This document shows, piece after piece, positions 10,564 to 20,985 of a stretch of DNA of 64,000 nucleotides. This DNA is from Viola odorata (Eukaryota > Streptophyta > Magnoliopsida > Malpighiales > Violaceae): the NCBI GenBank assembly GCA_963691705.1, contig OY829545.1, positions 15,265,569 to 15,329,568 of the forward strand, written 5' to 3'. A program made the position numbers and the translations under genes. The first letter of the stretch is position 1; every line of letters begins with the position of its first letter. The notes beneath the pieces were generated by a model that was given only the letters and a program-made list of their open reading frames with translations, ran no database searches and had not been told where the DNA came from.

Positions 10564-10927
10564 TTTTTTTTTCCGGTCCTTCGGGCCATCGGGCCGGTTC
10601 CCGGGTTTGAGAAGTTGGAGGCCCGGACCGGCCCGGAAAATTTCGGGCCGGTCCGGGCCGGGCCAAAAAAAAAAAAAAAAAAACGGGCCGGACCGGTCCG
10701 GGCCAAAAAACACCGGGTTCCGGTCCGGTTTCCGGGCCGGTCCGGGTTTTGTTCACCCCTATGCACGGGTTTTGTTTAGGGTTGAGTGATGATTGATTGT
10801 CTAAAATTTGGTTCGATTTGGACGAGATTTATGTGTTTAATCGAAGAAATTGAATTTTGGGGACATGGAGAGTGTTCTTGCGGGTTGGAGGAGAGAGAAG
10901 GATTCTGGAAAATGAGGAAGAAGAAGG

Positions 10928-10958
<31 letters not shown>

Positions 10959-12194
10959 GAAGAGAAAAAGAATGGAATAAAAGAAATAAAAAGGAGAAAA
11001 GTGAGGAAAGGTTTAGAAAAGAAAAGAATGAAACGACATCGTTTCAAGCAAATGTGAAATGACGTCGTTTCAATCCGGGTCGGGAAAATCTGGACCTGAC
11101 CTGTGTAATCATAACCGGGTCAGTAATGACCTACTTGGCATGCCACGTCACTCGAGTCTGACATGGCATCCGACGTGGCGTGCCACATAGGACACTTAAC
11201 GGTGGAAAGTGGACGGAGTTGGACGGAGGTACCAAATGTGACGTTTTGTTTGTTTAGAGGTACCTTTTAAACGCAGAAATAAGAGGAGGTACCAAATCAG
11301 TCAATCAATTGTTTGACAGGTACTAATTTTTGCAATTTCCCGTCGAGAAAACCTAATTACTAAAGGTATTTATAGTTTATTACAAATAAAACTCCTAATC
11401 CGATTGGAATAATATTCCTCAACGGTCTTCTACCGAGATCGGGATTCTTGAGGGAATTAATGAGCAAATCCGATATTTCCTTGTTTGCGATTGTTTCCTT
11501 TTCTCGCTAGGACTCTGCTGCCTTCTGCGAACATTCAACTGCACGGCCAAACTGCTCGATTCCTTTCCGAAAGAGATAAAAAGCGCTTCTTTTTGCATTT
11601 TCCTCTTAAATACCCAAGATCTGCAAAAAGTAAAGAAACACAGCACCATTAGTAGCAACATGATCTAAAAAGGCATATAAAAGAGGATAGAATTATGCAC
11701 TTTAAACGCTCTATCACGTCTCTTATCAGTTTTTAAATTCTCTTGCGTCCTTCTATCAATTTCAAATCGCTTTCTTCTTGAGGTAATATTGTTCATTTAT
11801 TGGTGTTATTTGAATCATACATTTTATATTTATACACCAATTCATTGTTGCATTTGATTGTTAATTCAATTGTACGGTTTGGAAAGTGTACTTAACACTT
11901 TCGGGTAAGTGGTTAGAGTTCTTGTCCCTTGTAAGAGAACTATTGTGGTTGAGCCCGAAAAAACCATTGTGTGTAAGGTTGAGAGCTGAACCTGTAAAAG
12001 CTCTAGTTAATAGCAAAGGTTTTGCATTAGAAAATTCTAAGGGTGAAGCTCTTAGGTAGTGGAGTACAATTCGGATTGTAAATTGGAACTACTATAAATT
12101 TCGTGTCTTGCTATTCTCTTTTAATCTTTATTTGCATAATATTTTTATTTGCCTATTCACCCTCTTTAGGACGGGTTATTGTTTTATCATTCTT

Positions 12195-12667
12195 CTCAAG
12201 CAATTCAACCAAACGAATTTTGTTCTAGTGTCAAAAGTCAATAATCCAACCTCTATAAGCCAATTTCGTCCTATAGCTCTGTGTAATTTTTGTTATAAAC
12301 TAATCTAAAAAATTCTTGCTGCCAGACTTATCTCCCCTCATTTTTCCATCTCAATCGACTTTTGTGCATGGTAGACAAATGTATGATAATGTGTTTGTAG
12401 CCCAAGAAGCGTTTCATTTTCTCAGAACAAACTAACAAAAAAAAAATTGGTTTCATGGTAGTGAAATTAGATATAAACAAGACGTGATCGTATAGAATGA
12501 GATTTTCTATTAGCGGTGATGGAGAAACTTGGCTTTCGTGAGAAATGGATTGGTTGGATCAGTCAATGTGTGTCCGCTATCACTTTTTCCATTTTGCTAA
12601 AATGGCCAGAGGAGGGTTAAATTCCACCCCAAGAGAGGTCAAAGACAGAGAGATCCCTTATCTCCCT
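12195..12667 (+). pseudogene. LINE ORF2 fragment: reverse transcriptase, middle part
   Basis: The LINE frame resumes after the SIRE-like LTR and its TTCTT duplication. It shows the RT block FRPIALCNFCYKLI near 12262-12307, then the remains of the catalytic region with stops and frameshifts (12308-12650). The RQGDPLSP-like region near 12640 is cut by the Copia element; TCCCT is the duplicated target. No enzyme can be made from it. Confidence 0.75.
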
Positions 12668-12902
12668 TATTAATGGCAATAATCCATGACACTAATTTAG
12701 GAATTACTTGCAAGATTTGTGGCTTCAATTAAGTTATTCTTCTTACCATGTATTTGTATATATTACTTAGAATAGTTAGCTAATAGTCAATGACATTAGC
12801 TGTAAATATTTGTTGCCTAATTAAGGCTGTACATTATTTTCTTATTTAAGGAGAAAGATCTCCAGAGAAAAGCTATTCAGCCATTTTGCTCAAAGATTGT
12901 TA
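12668..12902 (+). repeat. 5' LTR of the degenerate Copia element
   Basis: 235 bp, matching 17037-17271 with about eight mismatches. The next bases (TGGTAGCGGTGCC) would be the primer binding site. They fit a methionine-initiator-type site only partly beyond TGGTA. Confidence 0.9.
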
Positions 12903-13028
12903 TGGTAGCGGTGCCAATAAATTTTTTTCTGATTCTCTTTTCCGAGCTGTTCTTTGGTTCTTTTCTTTGTTGTTCTTCATTTCGGGTTGATGTATCATCA
13001 ACAATTTGGTTTTGTGATTTTTCAGTTT

Positions 13029-16000
13029 ATGATGTCTACTGAAAAATTTTCCGGCAAATCCTCAGAGACATTTGCGATTAGACTTACAGGCAAGAATTAT
13101 GCTGCTTGAGAGTTTTAGTTCAAAATGTTCTTAAGAGGGAAGACACTCTGGAATCATATCGACGACAGTTCTTCGGCACCTACAGACGCTCAGGAACTTA
13201 TCAAATGGGAAACCAAAGATGCTTGCATCATTTCTTAGATCTTAGCGTCAATTGAACCACATATGGTTAACAATCTGCGTTCTTTTAGTACAACGAAACA
13301 AATGTGGGATTACTTGAGACGCATATACCACCAAGAAAATACTACGCGACGCTTCCAACTTGAACTCGAAATTAGTCAATTCAGTCAAGGTAATCTTTCC
13401 ATTGAGCAATATTATTCTGACATTATTAACCTATGGAGCGAATATTTTGGTATTATCTATTCTAAGGTCTCTCGACGTTGGAAGGTCTTCAGGCAGTTCA
13501 TGAAGAAAGTAAGCGGGATAAATTTTTGATGAAATTACGACCGAAATTTGAGACTGCATGGGCTGGATTGTTGAACAGAAATTTGGTTCCCTCATTAGAC
13601 ATATACGTTGGTGAATTATTGCGTGAAGAACAGAGGATGGCTACCCAAGCTGTTATAAGTGGGCCTAGAGAAACTGCTGATTTTGTCACTCATGCTTATG
13701 CTTCTCAAGGGAGGAATTGAGGGAAAGGACAATCATAATGCTATAGTTGCAAGGAGTTTGGTCATATCGCATGACATTGTAGTAAGAAATTCTACAACTA
13801 CTGCAAACAACAAGGACATATCATCAAGGAGTGCCCTACACGTCCAGAAAATCGGAAAGCCCAAGCCTTTCCAGTTGTTGTTTCTTCTTCTACAATTAAT
13901 GATGGTGCTTCTACGACCGTAAACGCCAATCAGTCAACTCTTACTCCGGCAATGGTACAATAAATGATTCTCACAACATTCTCTGCTCTTGGACTTCAAG
14001 GTCACAGTAAGCCTATTACCTCTCCTTGGATTATTTATTATGGAGCATCCAATCATATGACTGGCTCACCTAATTTATTACACAATATACGGGAGTATAG
14101 TGGCACACAAAATATTGAAATTGCCAACGGCAGTAATCTTTTAATTACAGTCATTGGTGATAATACACCTTCTTTTTGTCATGTATTTATTTCTCCCTGA
14201 TTGTCTACTAGCCTTATTTCTGTTGGTCAAATGGTGGATAATAATTGTGATGTGCATTTTTCTCGGGATAGGTGTCTTGTGCAGAATCAGGTGTCGGGGA
14301 AGGTGATCGCGAAGGGGCCTAAAGTGGGCAGAATTTTTCCGCTGCAATTTTCTATTCCTAAAGCTTTCTTTAGCTTCTATTATTGTTAAAAATAAGGCTG
14401 CTATTTGGGATAAATGCTTGGGTCATCCGAACAATGTGATTTTGTCTACTGTAAAGAATCGTGGTTTTCTTAGTAACACAGATTAACGTTTCAATTTTGA
14501 TTGTTCTACTTGTAAGTTGGGGAAAAGTAAAATACTACCTTTTCCTCCATCTGGAAGTCGTGCTAATACATATTTTGAGATCATACAGTCTGATGTTTGG
14601 GGTATTGCTCCTGTTCTCTCGCATGCACAGTATAAATATTTTGTCACATTTATTGATGACTACAGTCGTTTCACATGGATATATTTTCTGCGCACCAAGG
14701 CTGAAGTATTCACCATTTTTTAAACTTTTCTAGCCTATATTGAGACGCAATTTTCTACATGTATTAAGATATTGCGGTCTGATAATGGAGGGGAATACAT
14801 GTCACATGAATTTCAGGGATACTTGCAAAAGAAAGGTATTATATCTTAGCGATCGTGCCCTTATACCCCTCAACAGAACGGGGTAGCTGAACGTAAGAAC
14901 CGTCACTTGTTGGATATGGTTCGAACGTTGCTCTTGGAATCCTCTGTTCCAGCTAAGTTTTGGGTGGAAGCTTTATCCACTATAGTGTATTTAATCAATC
15001 GCTTACCTTCTCAGCAATTGCGCCTTGATTCCCCTTACCATCGTCTCTTCGGTACACATCCTTACTATGACATGTTGCACACTTTTGGTTGTGTTTGTTT
15101 TGTTCACCTACCTTCTCATGAGTGCCATAAACTTATGGCCCAGTCGGTAAAATGTACTTTTATAGGTTATAGTACTACTCAGAAAGGATATTTGTGCTAT
15201 GATGTTGTTGCTAATCGCATGCGTATGTCTAGAAATGTAATTTTCTTTGAAACCGAGTATTTTTTTCAGCAACACGTCTCTCATTTTGATAGTGTTCGTA
15301 TTCCTACCTTTGATGAAAGCCATGATCTGTCACCGCCCATTGAGCGTTTTAAACGCGACCATGTTTATCAGCAAAGACGACCCTCATCTCCCCAAATCCT
15401 TACCGACCCTGACCCGGTGACTGCTACAGTGGCTCTTCGAAGGTCACTCCATTCCATTCATCCTCCAAATCGGTATGGTTTCTCTGCCATTTTAGCCAAC
15501 ACTGAAGTTCCTGCTTGTTATTCTCAAGCAGCTAAACATGTATGCTAGACAAAAGCCATGCAGGAAGAGCTTCAAGCTCTTCAGGAGAATCATACTTGGG
15601 ATATTATTCCATGCCCTACAGATGTAAAACCCATTGGCTGTAAATGGGTATATTCCATAAAGCTCTGCTCTGACGGATCTCTTGACAGATATAAAGCAAG
15701 GTTGGTGGCACTTAGTAATCGACAAGAGCATGGAGTTGACTATGAAGAAACATTTACCCCGGTCGCAAAGATGACTATTGTGCGACTTGTCCTTGCTATT
15801 GCAGCCTCTCATGGTTGGCCATTGCGACAAATGGATGTTAAGAATCCTTTCTTACACGGGGACCTTAAGGAAGAAATCTATATGACTCCACCATCTGGCT
15901 TCTTTTCTACACCATCGGCGGATGTTTGTAAGCTCAAACGACCACTCTATGGCTTGAAACAAGCACCACGTGCTTGGTTTGACAAGTTTCGATCTACACT

Positions 16001-17029
16001 TATCAGCTTCTCCTTTGTCCAGAGTCAGTATGATTCTTCTCTGTTTCTTTGCAAAACTACAAAAGGCATAATCTTACTCTTGATTTATGTGGATGATATT
16101 GTTATTACGGGTACCGACTCTAATTTGATTTCACAACTTCAAGAGCATCTTCATCAGTCCTTTCATATGAAGGATTTATGTCCTTTGCAATATTTTTTGG
16201 GTCTTGAGGTGCATTCAACTGCTGCAGGTGTCTTCTTACACCAACATAAATATACTCGGGCTCTTATTTCTTTGGCTGGTCTACAAGATGGTCGCTCGAT
16301 TGACACTCCTTTAGAGGTAAATGTCAAATATCGTCGGGATGATGGTGCTTTTCTTTCTGATCCCTCTCTGTATTGAGCCTAAATTATTTGTCGATTACTC
16401 AGCCGGATATTTCTTTTGTTGTTCAACAAGTTAGCCAATTTATGCAAACGCCTACACACATCCACCTAGCTGTTGTTAGTCGCATTATTCGCTATTTGCA
16501 AGGAACTTCTGATCGAGGTCTTTTCTTTCCCGTGGGTACTCCCATACGTTTAGTTGCATATAGTGATACAGATTGGCCTGGTTGCTCTGATACTCACCAT
16601 TCTATTACCGGTTGGTATATGTTCCATGGTGACTCTCTTGTATCATGGAAAATCAAGAAGCAAGATCAAATATCTAAATCTTCAACTGAGTCTGAATATC
16701 GTGCTATGTCATCCGCCTGTTCAGAAATTGTTTGACTTCGGGGCTTATTGGGTGAACTTGGTTTTCCTCAAGCTGAGCCTACTCAGCTTCATACAGATAA
16801 TACTAATGCCATTCAAATTGTCGCAAATCCAGTATTTCATGAACGTACGAAACACATTGAAGTGGATTGTCATTCTATTTGTGACGCCTATGATAGTCGC
16901 ATTATTTCACCTCCTCATATCAACACTGATCTTCAAACAGCTGACGTGTTTACGAAAGCTCTTTCCCGCGACCTTCATCAGTTTATGGTTGCCAAATTGA
17001 TGCTTCACAATCATCCAGCATCAATTTGA
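13029..17029 (+). pseudogene. Copia gag-pol, multiply broken
   Basis: All Copia domains can be followed in order. Gag begins about 13029, with a UBN2-type region near 13260-13530. Two CCHC zinc knuckles lie at about 13739-13850, the first holding a TGA. The protease remnant GASNHMTG is near 14042. Integrase has SDVWG near 14590, SDNGGEY near 14770 and PQQNGVAERKNR near 14868. RT has MDVKNPFLHGDL near 15831 and YVDD at 16086-16097. RNase H has SSTESEYRAM near 16678 and TKHIEVDCH near 16848. Stops and frameshifts occur in gag, between gag and protease, in integrase, at 15546-15548, 16374-16376 and 16733-16735. The broken reading next to LTRs that are almost identical to each other suggests it was either mobilised in trans or copied from an already damaged template. 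Confidence 0.9.
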
Positions 17030-17036
17030 GGGGGGA

Positions 17037-17271
17037 TATTAATGGCAATAATCTATGACACTAATTTAGGAATTACTTACAAGATTTGTGGCTTCAATTA
17101 AGTTATTCTTCTTACCATGTGTTTGTATATATTACTTAGAATAATTAGCTAATAGTCAATGACATTAGCTGTAAATATTTGTTGCCTAATTAAGGTTGTA
17201 CATTATTTTCTTATTTAAGGAGAAAGATCTCCAGAGAAAAGGTATTCAACCATTTTGCTTAAAGATTGTTA
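17037..17271 (+). repeat. 3' LTR of the degenerate Copia element
   Basis: 235 bp, the partner of 12668-12902. It starts right after the polypurine tract GAGGGGGGA and is followed by the TSD TCCCT. Confidence 0.9.
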
Positions 17272-17276
17272 TCCCT

Positions 17277-18122
17277 ATCTTTTCATGTTAGTTGAAGAGG
17301 TCATTTCTAGAATATTGAGAGATGCGGAGCAACAAGGAGTAATCAGTGGTCTCAACATCAAACGTAGTTGTCCAAAAATCAAGCATCTCCTATTTGCTAA
17401 TGATGCACTGTTATTCAAAGAGGGAAGAAACCTGCTAGGAATCATGAACTCTTATTGCTTGGCTTCTGGGCAGAGTATAAACGTTCAAAAGTCAGGGATT
17501 TTCTTTAGTAAACACACTCCTCAACCATCGAAATGGGCATGAGGCTTTATGGAGACAATGAGAAATATCTTGGGGTTCCTTCTTTATGAAGGAGATGTAA
17601 GACAGATATCCTTAGCTTAATCTCCAATCGTGTCCAAGAAAAACTTCAAGGGTGGAAGGAATGTGCTCTCTCTGAAGGAGGGAAGGAAGTCTTGATCAAA
17701 GTTGTAGCATCTTCCATCCCCACTTATGTTATGCAATGCTTTAAACTTCCTGAGATGCTCTGTGGAAAAATTGCCAAAGGAATAAGAAAATCATGGTCGG
17801 GAGGAAGTGGTGGTAAAAGAAGAATTGCTTGGGTCAGTTGGGAGAAAGTTACTAATCCTAAAGCGATTGGAGGCCTCTGCTGGCGAAAACAAGTTGGAGA
17901 ATCATCAAGGAACCAGAATCTTATTGGTGTCGCGTCATCAAAGGTATCTACTTCCCTAATGTTCCTTTCTTGGAAGCGAAAAAAGGGGGAAGACCATCCT
18001 TGAAGGAAGGGAAGCGCTCAAGTTGGGTTTGCGTTGGAATGTAGGTGATGGTTCTAATATCAGGGCGTTGCGTGACCCTTGAATTCCAAGATCTGACTCT
18101 TTCTTCTGATGATCCACCTGTG
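17277..18122 (+). pseudogene. LINE ORF2 fragment: end of RT and connection region
   Basis: The first frame shows the LINE RT block with HLLFANDALLF near 17384-17416, where plant LINEs usually have F(A/V)DD. The second Asp is absent here (AND), so the catalytic motif is damaged. After a stop at 17540 the next frame carries IPTYVMQCFKLP near 17713 and RRIAWVSWEKV near 17818, and a third carries GLRWNVGDGSNIRALRDP near 18024. Frame changes and stops make it a relic. Confidence 0.8.
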
Positions 18123-18660
18123 CAGTGGTGGAGCCCGGGCTCGATGTTTGGGGGGGCGAGATTAGTGACGGATTTGCTCCCGATTTTTTTTGGAGTATTT
18201 TAAAAGAAATGCAAATGAACTAAGTAAAAAATTGAAAAAATGATTAAAAGTATTTGTATCCGTTACTAAATAACAAATATTTAGATAAATTTAACAAAAA
18301 GATAAATAAGAAGACAATAAAAAAAATTAATTATATATTAGAATTCATACAATATTATATCCAATCATACAATATACGTGATTGGATATAATTAGTAAAA
18401 TTATTAGAAATATATCAAAGTAATTAATTATTATTTTAATTGTTGTGAAAGTAAATTAAGAATTGATTAAACGTATTAAATTTTTCAATTTAGAAACTAT
18501 GATAAATTGAGAACAGAGTGGGTTTTTTTGAAAAGTTTAAAAGTTTGGGGGGCTATTGGGCTGAGGCAAAAACTGAGGCATAGACTGGGCAAGGGCTAAA
18601 GCAAGCAAGCAATTTGAAAAGTTTGGGGCCCCCTCTGGTCCTATCGAGGCTCCGCCTCTG
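18123..18660. mobile_element. Short non-autonomous hAT-like element (538 bp)
   Basis: The ends are CAGTGGTGGAGCC and GGCTCCGCCTCTG, inverted with small mismatches. The flanks are CACCTGTG on both sides (18115-18122 and 18661-18668), a perfect 8-bp TSD. The interior is AT-rich and has no reading frame. It sits inside the LINE tail. Confidence 0.88.
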
Positions 18661-18668
18661 CACCTGTG

Positions 18669-18837
18669 GCATTCTGTATCACTCAGGATACGCAATGGGA
18701 CATATCCAAATTGAAGAGATGGTTTAACGAAGATGTTGTTTCTTGCATCCTAAAAATCCCTTTGAGCAGATTTCCCTCCACGTATTTTTTCAACTTAAAA
18801 GAATACTCTAGAAGGGAGAGGCACACGAATTTAACAA
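18669..18837 (+). pseudogene. LINE ORF2 3'-region fragment
   Basis: A short frame reads WDISKLKRWFNEDVV then ILKIPLSRF. This matches the pattern near the LINE C-terminus (a W..L...F..EDV..IL.IPLS block). It is cut by the foldback MULE at 18838. The part beyond 20551 shows no clear LINE coding sequence, so the 3' end and tail are lost or unrecognisable. Confidence 0.65.
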
Positions 18838-20540
18838 GGGAAAAGTCAGAAATTGGCACCTGCACTTGTATTGATTGACTAATTTGGCACCTCCTTCGTA
18901 AAAACGATTTAAAAGGCACCTCCACTTGACTAATATGACACTTTTGACACTCGTTATTGACGCCGTCCGTCCTCCACCGTTAACTGCTGACGTGTCATGC
19001 CACGTGGTATGACACGTCATCAACATGATGACGTGGCATGCCACGTCTGAAAAAAATATAATTAATTTTAAAAAAATCATAAAAAAATATAATTAATTTT
19101 AAAAATTCAAAAAAAATATATAATTAATTATAAAAATTCAGAAAAATAATGTAATTAATTTTAAAAATAAAGAAAATTTAATTTAATTAATTATAAAAAT
19201 TATAAAAAATACTTTAATTAATTTTAAAATTTCGAAAAATAATATAATTAATTTTAAAAATTCAGAAAAATAATATTATTAATTTTAAAAATTCAAAAAA
19301 ATAATGTAATTAATTTTTAAAAAAATTAAAAATAATATAATTAATTCAAAAAATACTTTAATTAATTTTAAAAAATTAGAAAAATAATTTAATTAATTTT
19401 AAAAATCTAGAAAAATACTGTGATTAATTTTAAAAACGCAGAAATATAATTAGTTTTCATGACTAGTGGCTGGAAACGCCAGAATTGGAGTGGGAACACC
19501 ATCCCCCACTGCCGATTCGGCAAACCCAAACATAAACTAAATATGAAGATCTACCTAGGAAATTAATAATTTTCATGACCAGCGGCTGGAAAACCAAGCC
19601 CGTTATCGCAGATCTAGCGCACCACCACCACACCACCGCCACAATAGATTTGGCGCCAAAATCGGAGTGGGAACACCATCCCCAATGTTAGTATGTAGCC
19701 TAATTAGTGGAATGCTAGTTCTATTCCCATAAATTGTCATTTCCTCTCCTTAAGGATTGTCTGATTCCGACGGTCAAAATCACCTCTGTAAAACTCCAGC
19801 GGGTTTGGTTTTCCAGCCGCTGGTCATGAAATTATTAATTTCCTGGGTAGATCTTCATATTTAGTTTATGTTTGGGTTTGCCGAATCGGCAGTGGGGGAT
19901 GGTGTTCCCACTCCAATTCCGGCGTTTCCAGCCACTAGTCATGAAAACTAATTACATTTCTGCGTTTTTAAAATTAATCACAGTATTTTTCTAGATTTTT
20001 AAAATTAATTAAATCATTTTTCTAATTTTTTAAAATTAATTAAAGTATTTTTTGAATTTTTTGAATTAATTATGTTATTTTTAATTTTTTTAAAAATTAA
20101 TTACATTATTTTTTTGAATTTTTAAAATTAATAATATTATTTTTCTGAATTTTTAAAATTAATTATATTATTTTCTGAATTTTTAAAATTAATTAAAGTA
20201 TTTTTTATAATTTTTATAATTAATTAAATTAAATTTTCTTAATTTTTAAAATTAATTACATTATTTTTCTGAATTTTTATAATTAATTATATATTTTTTT
20301 TAATTTTTAAAATTAATTATATTTTTTTCAGACGTGGCATGCCACGTCATCATGTTGATGACGTGTCATACCACGTGGCATGACACGTCAGCAGTTAACG
20401 GTGGAGGACGGACGGCGTCAATGACGAGTGTCAAAAGTGTCATATTAGTCAAGTGGAGGTGCCTTTTAAATCGTTTTTACGAAGGAGGTGCCAAATTAGG
20501 CAATCAATGCAAGTGCAGGTGCCAATTTCTGACTTTTCCC
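18838..20540. mobile_element. Foldback MULE M6 with arms of about 750 bp
   Basis: The left arm (18838-19602) and right arm (19800-20540) are inverted copies of each other along their whole length, leaving a spacer of about 200 bp. The flanks are AATTTAACAA on both sides (18828-18837 and 20541-20550), a perfect 10-bp TSD. The outer 200 bp resemble the TIRs of MULE M5 and contain the same 16-bp palindrome. The inner arms are AT-rich (AATTAATTTTAAAAA-type units). A transcript through it would fold into one very long hairpin. No protein is encoded. Confidence 0.92.
19603..19799. other. Central spacer of the foldback MULE
   Basis: This is the only unpaired part of M6. It contains a second, imperfect copy of the GGAGTGGGAACACCATCC string found in the arms (about 19666-19683 here), so the spacer itself partly derives from arm sequence. 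Confidence 0.6.
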
Positions 20541-20648
20541 AATTTAACAACATTGATTTTTATAATTTTTTTACTACAAAATAGCTAATTATAAACTAAA
20601 TCTTTATAAAATAGCTTACAAATTAGGAGTAAACAACTAAAAATAATC

Positions 20649-20985
20649 CTCCGCCACTGTTAACAACTTCATCACCAAGTAGAGACATTTTTTCTCCTTT
20701 TTTTTTTTGGTTTTCAATCAAAAAGAAAAAGTAGCGACTTTTTAGTTTTTAACATGTACTCCACTCCACTCCACGCACTCAACTCAATCAAAGCTACCCT
20801 GATCTTCATCGCCGATTTCATCTTCTCCGCTTGCATGTCAGTCTCCTCCTCTCTTCCTGAAATCGATAGTGAGTTCCATTCTACTTCTGCAATCAGCAAT
20901 TAATTAGAGCCACTAATTACTCATCAGTTACCATTCATCTCCAATTCATCTAACTGAATTATCCTTTTCTTTCTTTCTGTTAGCC
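20649..20985 (+). promoter_or_regulatory. NAC gene 1 upstream region and 5' leader
   Basis: The left edge of the block duplicated at NAC gene 2 starts at about 20649 (TCCTCCGCCACTGTTAACAA, also at 37100). The strand just before the start codon (20790-20960) is pyrimidine-rich, as in a leader. An inverted copy of part of it lies at 2332-2465. I see no convincing TATA box. Confidence 0.5.

Larger units (their letters stand above)
8893..10761. mobile_element. Non-autonomous hAT element with GGCCCGG-rich subterminal repeats
   Basis: The ends are TAGGGGTGTACA and GTTCACCCCTA. The flanks are TGCACGGG on both sides (8885-8892 and 10762-10769), a perfect 8-bp TSD, as expected for hAT. About 180 bp at each end are packed with GGGCCGG/CCGGCCC motifs, while the 1.4-kb middle is very AT-rich and contains an internal duplication. 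No transposase frame is present. The low-complexity proline/glycine-rich frames at 10477-10789 are readings of the subterminal repeats and are not genes. Confidence 0.9.
7959..11341. mobile_element. MULE M5 (non-autonomous), interrupted by a hAT element
   Basis: The ends are GGGAAATTGC and GCAATTTCCC, with TIRs of about 180-220 bp (7959-8180 against 11120-11341). The flanks are GTCGAGAAAA on both sides (7949-7958 and 11342-11351), a perfect 10-bp TSD. Each TIR carries palindromic (A)CGTGGCATGCCACGT sequence. The unique middle (8200-8884 and 10770-11090) holds low-complexity polypyrimidine/polypurine sequence and no transposase. A captured 5' gene region is possible but I cannot identify it. 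Confidence 0.88.
6964..11716 (-). mobile_element. Gypsy-like solo LTR, reversed, opened by a MULE
   Basis: Read on the minus strand it runs from TGATAGAGCG to CGACAACCGATCA. The flanks are CGTCT on both sides (6959-6963 and 11717-11721). Without the MULE and its 10-bp duplication, about 1360 bp remain. Its end resembles that of the 3149-4679 and 28929-34578 LTRs (a G/C-rich GTTCG..CGATCA end), so it is a related but distinct family. A short motif, GGTACGCTTA, recurs three times at about 7303-7400. No internal genes remain. Confidence 0.85.
3056..12189 (+). mobile_element. SIRE/Maximus-like Copia solo LTR, filled with nested elements
   Basis: The left end reads TGTTGGCCCAAG and the right end TTTTATCA. 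The flanking five bases are TTCTT on both sides (3051-3055 and 12190-12194), a perfect TSD. After removal of the elements inside it, about 1.1 kb remains, the size of a SIRE-type LTR. No internal retroviral-type genes or second LTR are present, so it is a solo LTR left by recombination between two LTRs. Own sequence is at 3056-3148, 4685-4960, 6704-6958 and 11722-12189. The family name is from recollection of the start sequence and needs a database check. Confidence 0.75.
12668..17271 (+). mobile_element. Degenerate Copia retrotransposon with TA...TA LTR ends
   Basis: Two 235-bp LTRs (12668-12902 and 17037-17271) differ at only about eight positions. They flank a gag-pol region with many stops. 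The TSD is TCCCT on both sides (12663-12667 and 17272-17276). With this TSD the LTRs begin TATTAATGG and end GATTGTTA, i.e. TA...TA ends in place of TG...CA. A polypurine tract lies at 17028-17036. It is inserted in the LINE reverse transcriptase region, whose sequence resumes directly after the right TSD. Confidence 0.92.
2466..18837 (+). mobile_element. 5'-truncated LINE (L1-type), split by nested insertions
   Basis: One LINE ORF2 can be followed through pieces at 2466-3055, 12195-12667, 17277-18122 and 18669-18837. Between the pieces lie a SIRE-like solo LTR, a Copia element and a hAT element, each flanked by its own short TSD. At the first break the reading frame continues exactly when the inserted LTR and one copy of the TTCTT duplication are removed. 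The LINE lacks its endonuclease end and carries several stops in the later pieces, so it is dead. It is the oldest layer of this nest. A foldback MULE cuts its tail at 18838. Confidence 0.85.

Noticed and set aside
10477..10789. Pro/Gly/Arg-rich frames on both strands
   Set aside because: They arise from GGCCCGG subterminal repeats of a hAT element plus poly-A/T runs.
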